This document shows positions 49,388 through 57,249 of a DNA stretch of 64,000 bases, in pieces (the stretch's first letter is position 1; every line of letters begins with the position of its first letter). The translations under genes and the position numbers were made by a program. Location: assembly GCA_026388255.1 (NCBI GenBank), contig JAPLKC010000089.1, positions 1-64,000 of the forward strand. Direction: 5' to 3'. The notes under the pieces were generated by a model. That model did not search any database. It saw only the letters and a program-made list of their open reading frames with translations, and had not been told where the DNA came from. The DNA comes from Pseudomonadota bacterium (GTDB lineage: Bacteria > Desulfobacterota > Syntrophorhabdia > Syntrophorhabdales > Syntrophorhabdaceae).

Positions 49388-51118
49388 ATGGAAACAATAC
49401 TTTCAAGAGAACCCATTCTGGAACCAAACAAATGGGCAGCCGTTCCCGGTTCCAATAGCGTTGAAATATACCCCTTAATCCGGAAGCCCTGTGTTACCTG
49501 TTCCAATACGTTTATTCTGAAATCTGATTGGTATATTATCATTATCGATCCAGGTGCCGAACTTGAACAGGCAGAATATATAAGGCGGATGGTATTGCCG
49601 ATTCAAAAAGAAAAATACCGCCCTGTTTTTATCTTTTTTACACATTGCCACATAGACCATTTCCTCGCTGTACCCCATCTCATGCAAAATGAACCAGGTG
49701 GTGAGATTATTTGCCATTTCGAGGCGGCAAGAGCCATTGAGACTCGAGATGAAAGCATCACGCTTGCAAACATGAATGGTTCAGTGCTACCTGAATGCAA
49801 GGTAAGGGCCCATTTTTTTGAAAACCACAGCGAAACTCATACAACCGAAGAAAACCCGTTGACCATTGAGGATGGCATTATAGAACTTGAGAATGGTCAG
49901 ACTATACCTTGTCAGACCTTTGCAGTCAGCGAGAACGACAAAATGGTGATTTTCCATACCCCGGGGCACAGCCCGGACAGTGTCAGTTATCGGCTGGGAG
50001 CACTTCTCTGCACTGGCGACCTGCACTTGGCCACAACACCGGGAATTGCCGGAAAATCAGGGTGGGATAACGAGAAGCTGGCCGTATCTTTAAGGGCAAT
50101 GATAGAAAAAGGGAAGAAAGAAGGTATATCTCTTGTTCTTCCGGGCCACGGCAGCATACTCAGCTTTGCCAAAGCAGAGAAGATATTCGAAGATGCTTAC
50201 AAAGATACGTTGAAGCTCAAAAATATTTCTCATTTTGACCGGGAACGATCTTTGTATTTGTCGGAATACGCTACCATTCTCCTGGAGGAAGCGAGCAATA
50301 TATTCTCTATTATTGCCGCACGCCTACTGAAAACTTCCTACTACCTCGAGATATTGGAAGAAGAGGAAAGAGCGGTGGAAATCTTAGGCGCTATCGACTT
50401 TGATGAAATTGACAATATCGTAAACGAGTTTCAAAGTTTTTTCGACGAACTCAAGGGGAAACGCGGTGCACCGCTCATTTCGAAGGCTGTCCATTTTTCG
50501 AGAAAAGTTAATAAGATATTTGAGCCCGAAAAGCTTTCCGGACTCTTTGATCCCCACTTTCTTCGCAGGATCAGAAGTCTGCTGTCAGATTTTGTAAATG
50601 TAGTCTATGGGATCCATTTCAAAGACCAGGAGACCCTCTTTGACCTCAACGAAGCTGTTTCAGAGACACTTGACTCAATCATGAATATTTTATCTCAAGA
50701 TGAAAGAATATTTGATTCCCTCGATGATGACAGAAAATTTGTTGATGAACTTACGAGAAGGATTGCCTATACCCCTCTCTTCTCTTCAATCCAGATGGCA
50801 TTCGATCCAATGCAGGAGGACCTTCTTATAACTGCCGACAAGTTCATGTTCCAAGATGTTCTAACGGCCTTCCTGGAACAGCTTGCTATCTCAGAGGTTC
50901 CTCAAGCCCTTTTGAAAACATATCGCAATCATCAAGATATTAGCCTGTCAGTTACGCCCATGCACAATAACAATCCCTTTACCATGAGGGAATCAAAACT
51001 GCTCTATCAGCAGCATTCTATGAGGCTTGCCGGAGGGGATTTCAGAAGAATTGTATCCCAGGGGGTAGAAGCTTATCATTATGTTTTTTCATTGGGGTCA
51101 GATCTTTCTATATCTTAA
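49388..51118 (+). CDS. Metallo-beta-lactamase-fold protein with kinase-like C-terminal region
   Basis: A 576-aa two-part protein. Residues ~1-260 are an MBL hydrolase: THCHIDH (near 83) gives the dinuclear metal motif H-x-H-x-D-H, with later ligands in FHTPGHSPDS (near 195), CTGDLHL and LPGHGS. Residues ~280-576 are helical and then resemble a degenerate histidine-kinase DHp/HATPase pair (DKFMFQDVLTAFLEQLAI; NNPFTMRESKLLYQQHSMRLAGGDF). The ATP-binding glycine boxes are not intact, so it may be a sensor scaffold. AGAGGATATTTT precedes the ATG. Confidence 0.72.
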   Translation: METILSREPILEPNKWAAVPGSNSVEIYPLIRKPCVTCSNTFILKSDWYIIIIDPGAELEQAEYIRRMVLPIQKEKYRPVFIFFTHCHIDHFLAVPHLMQNEPGGEIICHFEAARAIETRDESITLANMNGSVLPECKVRAHFFENHSETHTTEENPLTIEDGIIELENGQTIPCQTFAVSENDKMVIFHTPGHSPDSVSYRLGALLCTGDLHLATTPGIAGKSGWDNEKLAVSLRAMIEKGKKEGISLVLPGHGSILSFAKAEKIFEDAYKDTLKLKNISHFDRERSLYLSEYATILLEEASNIFSIIAARLLKTSYYLEILEEEERAVEILGAIDFDEIDNIVNEFQSFFDELKGKRGAPLISKAVHFSRKVNKIFEPEKLSGLFDPHFLRRIRSLLSDFVNVVYGIHFKDQETLFDLNEAVSETLDSIMNILSQDERIFDSLDDDRKFVDELTRRIAYTPLFSSIQMAFDPMQEDLLITADKFMFQDVLTAFLEQLAISEVPQALLKTYRNHQDISLSVTPMHNNNPFTMRESKLLYQQHSMRLAGGDFRRIVSQGVEAYHYVFSLGSDLSIS

Positions 51119-51522
51119 CAACAAGGAGGGGATGGTAATATTTTCTCCGAAAGTAACGCTTCGCGATTTTTACATAAATCACAACATTTTTTCCTGTTAT
51201 CAACAGTTTTGAGCAAAAATGCTCCCTTCAGGGGCACTTAAAATAGTAAGTTGACAAACGCAAAATGTCGGCTATATATAGAATATAGTATAATGAAGAG
51301 AAAGTTGTAATGGTGCAGGAAAGAACCAGTAGGACGTTTTTTATTTGAATCTTTGAGTCCGGAGGTGATGCAAAACGGGCATGTGTGACAGGCCAACACA
51401 GATGGTGCAAGAAAGGTTTGGCGGACATATGACCGGAAATATACAATTCCCACACCTGTTATAAAATGAGTTCGCAAGTAGGTGGGCAACTGTGAGCACT
51501 GAAGAAATAGGAGGGCCGAGAC
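51119..51522 (+). other. 404-bp intergenic region with promoter-like sequence
   Basis: A probable sigma-70 promoter TTGACA (51251-51256), 16-bp spacer, TATATA (51273-51278) points toward the cytidylate-kinase-like gene and the ATPase operon, leaving a leader of about 235 nt. A 26-codon frame at 51132 follows an AAGGAGG at too short a spacing to be convincing. GAGCA/TGCTC near 51211-51224 is a weak hairpin. No known riboswitch motif seen. Confidence 0.45.
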
Positions 51523-52290
51523 ATGTGGGAGAATATTAAAATAGAAAAATGTGAGTCTTTTATTAAGAGCAATTTTCACCCGAAGAGCAAAGATACTTCT
51601 GAAACTTCTATTGAAACTTCTATTGGAACATCTATAAAACCGGCAATAACAATTTCACGTGCAGAAGGCGCGGGCGGGCTTACGGTCGCCTCAAATCTGG
51701 CCGAGTACCTGCAAGTACACGTTCCTTCCCACGATGTGTGGACCGTTTTCTCTCAGCATCTCGTTGCAAAAGTTCTGGAGGAGCACAACCTTCACAAGCA
51801 CATCGGCGATTTTATGAAGGAAGGCCACAAGGGCATGCTGACCAATGCACTTGAGGAGTTGCTGGGTTTACACCCCTCCACCTGGACGCTCGTGGAACAG
51901 ACTAACGCAACCATATTACGCCTTGCGCAAATAGGGAATGTTATTCTGGTGGGCCGAGGAGCCAATGTAGTCACCAGCGAGCTTCAGACTGTTTTTCATG
52001 TGTATCTGGTTGGGGCGCTTGAAAACAGGATCGAACGGGCGGAGAAGACCTTCGGTTTAGATCGAAAATCAGCCGTCAATTATATCAAGAAAAAGGATGA
52101 GGGACGCAGGCGCTATCTGAGGGACAACTTCGACAAAGACATCAATGATCCATTGCTCTACCACATAATCATTAATACGGATCTGGTTCGGCACGACGAA
52201 GCCGCCCGGTTGATCGGCGACGAAGTAATTAAACGTTTTAATCTGGACAAACCTGTGAAAGCTACTAGAATTGGTAACCGTTTAACGTAA
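51523..52290 (+). CDS. Cytidylate-kinase-like family protein
   Basis: A 255-aa P-loop-type protein of the cytidylate-kinase-like family. The expected nucleotide loop reads ISRAEGAGGLTVASNLAEYL (about 44-63), in which the usual G-x-G-K is replaced by GAGG, as in this family, so kinase activity is uncertain. Later segments VILVGRGANVV and RRRYLRDNFDKDINDPLLY are typical. AGGAGG lies 8 bp before the ATG. It leads the V/A-type ATPase operon with only 31 bp before the next gene; the link to the ATPase is unexplained. Confidence 0.82.
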   Translation: MWENIKIEKCESFIKSNFHPKSKDTSETSIETSIGTSIKPAITISRAEGAGGLTVASNLAEYLQVHVPSHDVWTVFSQHLVAKVLEEHNLHKHIGDFMKEGHKGMLTNALEELLGLHPSTWTLVEQTNATILRLAQIGNVILVGRGANVVTSELQTVFHVYLVGALENRIERAEKTFGLDRKSAVNYIKKKDEGRRRYLRDNFDKDINDPLLYHIIINTDLVRHDEAARLIGDEVIKRFNLDKPVKATRIGNRLT

Positions 52291-52321
52291 CAGCAGGAGC
52301 TCATTTTCAGGGGAGGCTGTC

Positions 52322-52636
52322 ATGCGTGATGTAATCCAAAAGATCATTGCGACAGAGGGTGAAGCAAGGGTTATAGTTGAATCGGCCAGGACTGAAGCAG
52401 ATCGCATCTTGTCAGACGCTCAGAAGAAGGGGCACGATGTTGTTGAGCAGGCCCATCAGGAAACGCTCATCGAGGCCGATAGAATCGTGGAGGCCGCAGT
52501 AGAAGCAGCCGAACGGGAAAAACAGCATCGTTTGACTGACGCTGCCGCAGAAATCGAAAGTCAGATCCAGCTTGAGCCTGCCAATAGTAGATTGGCCGTT
52601 GAAGGGGTCATACGGTGCGTGTGCAGACAACCGTAG
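52322..52636 (+). CDS. V/A-type ATPase subunit G/H (peripheral stalk)
   Basis: A 104-aa mostly alpha-helical protein with the coiled-coil Ala/Glu/Arg-rich pattern of stalk subunit H (EGEARVIVESARTEADRIL). It pairs with subunit E to form the peripheral stalk. The final residues (VEGVIRCVCRQP) leave the coiled coil and overlap the start of the subunit C gene by 22 bp. Position at the head of the ATPase genes supports the call. Confidence 0.8.
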   Translation: MRDVIQKIIATEGEARVIVESARTEADRILSDAQKKGHDVVEQAHQETLIEADRIVEAAVEAAEREKQHRLTDAAAEIESQIQLEPANSRLAVEGVIRCVCRQP

Positions 52637-53727
52637 CTGACTCCGGCAATGCTTCAGCCATTACTTCAACAAGACAAACAGCTATCGACCTGGATTATCT
52701 CGCGGCCCGTCTTCATGCCCGCCGCAGCCGCATGGCCGAGGCGGAGCGGCTCGATGGCCTGTGCCATATCAAGAATCTTCCGGAATTTTTTCGCACAATC
52801 TTTCCGGATTCTGATTTAAAGGAAGCTGTTGATTTCCAGCACCTATTGGTCCATACACTGATTAGCGAAATATCCGGCTTCCGTGCCTATGTGCCCGGCC
52901 CGGGTGTCAATCTGCTCGATTGGATGCTAGTTCGGTTTCAAATGGAAAACTTGAAGGTATTGTTCCGGGCATGTTTGACAAAGATACCCATCGAAGAGCT
53001 ACACGGTTATCTTGTCTCCCTTCCCAAGGAGTTAACCTTGAATACCCAAAGGCTGGCTTCAGCGGAATCTCCGGAAGATTTTGCCCGGTTGGTCCCAAAG
53101 GGACTCCTTCGAGAGAACCTGGAGAAGGCTCTTGAGATCTATCGTAATTATCCCCGAACATTCTTCTTTGAGGCAGCGCTGGACCAAGTCTATTTTCAGG
53201 GGTTGATCTCCAGGATGGAAAAACTGCCTCGGGAAGACCGGGAAATCGTAAGACCGATAGTTTATCAAGAGGTGGACATCTTCCATCTCATGTTGGTCGT
53301 TCGGGGAAAATTCCACTATAACATGACGCCGGAAATGTTACGGCAGTTTCATATCGAAGGAACACTGATCCGGCGCGCGCTTTTTGCTGCTATGCTTAAT
53401 GACCTGGACCTCTATACATCGGTGGACCGCGTTGCGGAGCATATTCTCAATACAGCGCCTTCAAAACACGGATCGAATGATGAATCGATGACTGTTGATG
53501 CTCCAGTTCTGGAGGGTCTCGCGTGGAAACAATTCTTTCGTTTATCCAACCAGGCCTTTCGTCAGAGCCACATGGGATTGGGGGCAATTATAGGTTTCGT
53601 AGGTCTCCGGCGTGTGGAAGTGGCCAACCTCATCACGATTTCCGAGGGAATTCGTACCGGCGTGGCTGCCGAGGCAATCCGTGGACGATTAATCCCACGG
53701 ACTAATGTGGAGGGAGCCTATGTTTAG
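52615..53727 (+). CDS. ntpC: V/A-type ATPase subunit C (subunit d, rotor funnel)
   Basis: A 370-aa helical protein that caps the proteolipid ring and links it to the central shaft. It shows the typical DYLAARLHARRSRM opening, DWMLVRFQMENLKVLFRA (about 102-119) and the final GFVGLRRVEVANLITISEGIRTG (about 325-347). It starts at GTG 52615 and overlaps the next gene by 23 bp. Confidence 0.9.
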   Translation: MRVQTTVADSGNASAITSTRQTAIDLDYLAARLHARRSRMAEAERLDGLCHIKNLPEFFRTIFPDSDLKEAVDFQHLLVHTLISEISGFRAYVPGPGVNLLDWMLVRFQMENLKVLFRACLTKIPIEELHGYLVSLPKELTLNTQRLASAESPEDFARLVPKGLLRENLEKALEIYRNYPRTFFFEAALDQVYFQGLISRMEKLPREDREIVRPIVYQEVDIFHLMLVVRGKFHYNMTPEMLRQFHIEGTLIRRALFAAMLNDLDLYTSVDRVAEHILNTAPSKHGSNDESMTVDAPVLEGLAWKQFFRLSNQAFRQSHMGLGAIIGFVGLRRVEVANLITISEGIRTGVAAEAIRGRLIPRTNVEGAYV

Positions 53728-55738
53728 GGCTGTGCCTATGATGCGGCTGCATGCAGTCGTGCTCGCTCAGGATGAGCGTTCCGTAATCAAGGGTTTGGGT
53801 TGGTTGGGAGCGGTGCACCTGACGCGTACGCTGTCCGGGCCCGATACGGCGCCACTGGCCCCTACCGACCACACCGGGGAAATGGCACGATATGATCATA
53901 TCCGGGCTCGTGTTCAGGAGCTTCGCCAATCATTGGAAATGAACTATCCCGCAGCAAGCTATGAGGTAAGCACCAGGGGAGTAATCCCCTTTTTGTCCAA
54001 CGAACAATTGCCGTCAATGACCTTGAATCAGGCTGAAGAAAATCTCCTTCCCATGGAACAACGGAGCACAGACTTATTGGGGCATCGCCAGCGTCTCATA
54101 CAACGCCAGAAGGAGTTGGTCGCCATTAGCGAACGGGTATCACGTTATCGCGGGCTCGAGATTCCCTTGGACGGTCTTGATCAATTTTCATTCCTCCATT
54201 TTATTACAGGGAGTTTACCGTCGGAGAACCTTGAGAGTCTTGGAAAAGAAATTGGCGATAACGTTGCTCTCCTTCCCTTAGCCCAACAAAAAGGGCAGCA
54301 GTCGCTTTTCGCGATCACCACCCGTCAGGGCCGACCCGCCCTGGAAAGGGCGTTGCAACAGGCGGGCTTTCAACGCGAGATGCTTCCTGTAGTCGAAGGC
54401 GGCACAGTGGATAGACTGTCCGAAGAAGGCCAGAGAGAACAGGAACAGTTATTAGCGGAATTGGAGCAATTGAATGGCAGGATCAAGACGATTGCGGCCG
54501 AGTTCACGCTGCCCCTGGCTGAGATTGAAGGGTTTGTAGATATGGAGTGCCGACTCCTGGAGGCAAGTCAGAAGTTTCCGCGCACGGAGGCTGCGGTTCT
54601 GATCGCGGGATGGGTTCCAGCCAGCGATGTAGCGGCTTTGGAGCAGCGTATGGGAGAAATCACCGGCGGACGGTATGTTATTGAGGCTGCCCTTCCGGAC
54701 TATTCAACAGAGGAAGAGATCCCTGTCCTGCTCAGGCACTCGCGGTTGCTGCGGCCCTTCGAGATGCTGGTTTCAACTTATGGCCTCCCGAACTATCGGG
54801 AACTGGAGCCTACGCTGTTTGTGGCCCTGAGTTATCTCGTGATGTTCGGCATGATGTTCGGTGACGCCGGACACGGAGCTGTACTTGCCGCGTGCGGGCT
54901 CATAGCTCTGCTTGCCGGTCGATCCGAAAAGGTGCGGGACGTCGGCCTGCTCCTTCTTTTCGGGGGTTTGTCCAGTATCATTTTTGGCGTGGTGTATGGC
55001 AGCTACTTCGGTATTGAAGTACTCAAGAAGTACGCACTCTGGCATGATCCGCTTGAGGGTGATCCTATGAGTCTCATGTACGGTGCTATCGGGATCGGCG
55101 TCGTTATGATCAGTATCGGCCTTATATTGAATGTCATCAATCGTTTTCGACAGGGCGATGTCATCGGTGCTATCCTCGATAAGTTCGGCCTCATCGGCCT
55201 TCTGTTCTACTGGGGAGTGTTGGTTCTGATAATGAACGGCGCTGCTATCCGGTCGCGGGGGCTCATGGGAATATCGGTCATTCTGTTTCTCATAGTGCCC
55301 ATTGTCGGTTGGTCTCTCAAGGAACCCATAGAACATTTTATGAGCCATGGAAAAGGCGAGCATAATAAGGCGAGCGGCGGGATAGGCGGCGCTATAATGG
55401 AATCATGCGTCGGGGCTTTTGAAGCGCTTCTCAGCTACCTTGCAAACACCATAAGTTTTGTCCGTCTTGCAGCCTACGCTATGAGTCACGCGGCATTGCT
55501 CTTTGCCGCTTTTATGGTAGCTGCGGAGGTCAAAGATGTTCCTTTCGGGGGCAGCCTGTGGAGTCTTTTGATCATCATTCTCGGCAATTTCGTTGCAATT
55601 GTCCTGGAAGGAATCATCGCTTCAGTACAGGCATTGCGTCTCGAATATTATGAGTTCTTCGGGAAGTTTTTTTCAGGCACCGGCCAACCATTTGAACCCT
55701 TTAGTTTGGCCCCGAATGATAAGAATTCGTTGACATGA
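53705..55738 (+). CDS. ntpI: V/A-type ATPase subunit I (subunit a, ion channel stator)
   Basis: A 677-aa two-part protein. The N-terminal cytoplasmic half (about 1-335) contains coiled coils that hold the peripheral stalks. The membrane half has about eight helices, with MMFGDAGHGAVLA near 385 and the essential helix SFVRLAAYAMSHAALLFA near 581-598, whose Arg carries out ion exchange with the proteolipid ring. It is full length. It ends 196 bp before the proteolipid gene. Confidence 0.93.
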   Translation: MWREPMFRAVPMMRLHAVVLAQDERSVIKGLGWLGAVHLTRTLSGPDTAPLAPTDHTGEMARYDHIRARVQELRQSLEMNYPAASYEVSTRGVIPFLSNEQLPSMTLNQAEENLLPMEQRSTDLLGHRQRLIQRQKELVAISERVSRYRGLEIPLDGLDQFSFLHFITGSLPSENLESLGKEIGDNVALLPLAQQKGQQSLFAITTRQGRPALERALQQAGFQREMLPVVEGGTVDRLSEEGQREQEQLLAELEQLNGRIKTIAAEFTLPLAEIEGFVDMECRLLEASQKFPRTEAAVLIAGWVPASDVAALEQRMGEITGGRYVIEAALPDYSTEEEIPVLLRHSRLLRPFEMLVSTYGLPNYRELEPTLFVALSYLVMFGMMFGDAGHGAVLAACGLIALLAGRSEKVRDVGLLLLFGGLSSIIFGVVYGSYFGIEVLKKYALWHDPLEGDPMSLMYGAIGIGVVMISIGLILNVINRFRQGDVIGAILDKFGLIGLLFYWGVLVLIMNGAAIRSRGLMGISVILFLIVPIVGWSLKEPIEHFMSHGKGEHNKASGGIGGAIMESCVGAFEALLSYLANTISFVRLAAYAMSHAALLFAAFMVAAEVKDVPFGGSLWSLLIIILGNFVAIVLEGIIASVQALRLEYYEFFGKFFSGTGQPFEPFSLAPNDKNSLT

Positions 55739-55934
55739 GTAAGAAGGGGTGGCCGGGAAACCTGCTTACGAATCATGCCGTGGGACGTAGGACTACAGTC
55801 TCTACAATCATTCGGGCGTAGGACGAGAAAGGTATTTACGTCCCAGCTTTATATAGGCCCTATTTGACGTATATGACCTATTCTGAAAAATCACTGGAGG
55901 GGGCGACGCAAGCCCCAGAAAACGGAGGTGTTAA
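55739..55934 (+). other. Leader of the proteolipid gene with two stems
   Basis: The only sizeable gap inside the ATPase operon. TGGGACGTA (55781-55789) and TACGTCCCA (55837-55845) can pair across a 47-nt loop, and GGGGC/GCCCC (55900-55916) forms a small stem just before the CGGAGGTG ribosome site of subunit K. Such structure could set a higher expression of the ring subunit, which is needed in many copies. Confidence 0.45.
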
Positions 55935-56279
55935 ATGATGAAGTTTTCATTCTGGCGAATTGGACCAATCGGAGCGGTTCTGGCGGGTATAATCCTGCCC
56001 ACTACGATAGTAATGGCAGAGGAAGCCTCACGCGGGGGCGCACCGACAGATATGGTATCGGCGTACAAAACCATCGGCCTGGGTTTGTCAGCCGCCTTTG
56101 CCATTGCCATGAGTGTGCTTGGTGCAGGCCATGCCGTAGGACGGATCGGGTCGGCAGCACTCGGTGCAGCAGCTGAAAAACCTGAGTTGTTGACCCGCAG
56201 TATCTTATTCGTGGCATTAGCAGAGGGGCTTGGTGTGCTCGGCTTCGCTATTGCCATGATGTTGATACAGAAAATATAA
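55935..56279 (+). CDS. ntpK: V/A-type ATPase proteolipid subunit K (c ring)
   Basis: A 114-aa protein with a cleavable-looking N-terminal hydrophobic leader (about 10-30, ending VMAEEA) and one two-helix hairpin (about 44-73 and 85-112). The ion-carrying Glu sits in LAEGLGVLGFAIAMM near 95. Helix 1 (LSAAFAIAMSVLGAG) lacks the Gln typical of sodium-binding rings, which favours protons, by inference. CGGAGGTG precedes the two adjacent ATGs. Confidence 0.92.
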   Translation: MMKFSFWRIGPIGAVLAGIILPTTIVMAEEASRGGAPTDMVSAYKTIGLGLSAAFAIAMSVLGAGHAVGRIGSAALGAAAEKPELLTRSILFVALAEGLGVLGFAIAMMLIQKI

Positions 56280-56290
56280 GAGATCGACTT

Positions 56291-56599
56291 GTGAAGTTCT
56301 ATTGCATTGCCGACGAGGACACGGCGCGCGGGTTCCGTTTGGCAGGTATCGGTGTGCAGGTTGCAGCGACGGTGGAAGAAGCCCGGATTGCCATCGAGAA
56401 TATTACTGCACACCCTGACTGTGGAATCATTATCATCACCGAAAAGGTAGCAGGCTGGATCCGGCCACAAGTAGAGATGATTCGACTGGAGCGTGAATAC
56501 CCGCTAATTGTCGAGATACCCGGGCCGGAAGGACCGCTGTCAGGACGTAAAAGTCTGCGCGAATTAGTACAGGAAGCTGTGGGCGTTAGTGTTGGTTAA
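56291..56599 (+). CDS. ntpF: V/A-type ATPase subunit F
   Basis: A 102-aa Rossmann-like protein of the central shaft. Typical landmarks are the opening FYCIADEDTARGFRLAG and the middle CGIIIITEKVAGWI, and a terminal helix with LRELVQEAVG. It starts at GTG 56291, 11 bp after the proteolipid stop codon, and precedes the subunit E genes by 12 bp. Confidence 0.92.
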   Translation: MKFYCIADEDTARGFRLAGIGVQVAATVEEARIAIENITAHPDCGIIIITEKVAGWIRPQVEMIRLEREYPLIVEIPGPEGPLSGRKSLRELVQEAVGVSVG

Positions 56600-56611
56600 G
56601 GAGGCTTGTGG

Positions 56612-56929
56612 ATGACAACAGATCAAAACTCTACAGAAATATTGCGCGAAGAAATCCTCGTAGACGCTCGGGGAGAGGGCGAGGAAATGATCATTCGCGC
56701 GAAGCAGGAGGCGGAAAGTTTCTTAACCGGCGCCGTTGCCGAAGCTGAACAGGAACGACGAGGGCGGCTTGACCATGCTCGTCGAGAGGCTGCCCGCAGG
56801 AGTGAATTGATTCTGGCTACGGTTTCCGTCGAAACCGGGCGGCTACGGGCGGCACGCATTGAAGCACTGCTTGAGTCTGTGTACGAGGAAGTGTGCCGGC
56901 GATTGATGGCCCGGGAAGGTTTTGAGTGA
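56612..56929 (+). CDS. V/A-type ATPase subunit E, N-terminal part (split gene, E1)
   Basis: A 105-aa protein corresponding to the coiled-coil half of subunit E (DARGEGEEMIIRAKQEAESFL through RIEALLESVYEEVCRRL). It ends just where the globular C-terminal domain should begin. ATG 56612 follows AAGGAGG at good spacing; a TTG at 56606 is less likely. The next gene starts at GTG 56926, overlapping this stop codon by 4 bp, and encodes the missing domain. It is either a true split subunit or a -1-type frameshift. Confidence 0.82.
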   Translation: MTTDQNSTEILREEILVDARGEGEEMIIRAKQEAESFLTGAVAEAEQERRGRLDHARREAARRSELILATVSVETGRLRAARIEALLESVYEEVCRRLMAREGFE

Positions 56930-57249
56930 TCGCCCTTGCATCTCATGCCATAAACCAGATGGCAGGTTCTGCATTTGTGGCAAAGCTGCCGGAGGCGGAC
57001 TTTACCATGCTTAGCGACGGTCTGGCCGATGAGATTGCTCGCCACGTCGGACGGCCGGTAAACATCACTGTTTCGTGCGGACCGGACTTTAAGGAAGGCG
57101 GTGTTATTGTTGAGGATGCGGAAGTTCGCCAGGTGTGGGATAACCGCTTTGTGAAGAGGCTGGAACGACTGTGGCCGGAACTGAGGCGACAGATAGCCGT
57201 GCAGGCGGCATTCGTCCCTAAAACGGGATCAGAAGGAGATAGCCCATGA
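56926..57249 (+). CDS. V/A-type ATPase subunit E, C-terminal part (split gene, E2)
   Basis: A 107-aa protein matching the globular head of subunit E that binds the catalytic A3B3 crown (ALASHAINQMAGSAFVAKL; GPDFKEGGVIVEDAEVRQVWDNRF, ending in a RLERLWPELRRQIA helix). The GGVIVED segment is a hallmark of the domain. It starts at GTG within GTGA, so ribosomes could reinitiate from E1. It overlaps the subunit A ATG by 4 bp. Confidence 0.85.
   Translation: MIALASHAINQMAGSAFVAKLPEADFTMLSDGLADEIARHVGRPVNITVSCGPDFKEGGVIVEDAEVRQVWDNRFVKRLERLWPELRRQIAVQAAFVPKTGSEGDSP

Noticed and set aside
51132-51212. 26-codon leader peptide after AAGGAGG
   Set aside because: Spacing between SD and ATG is only 2 bp and no regulatory logic is visible.
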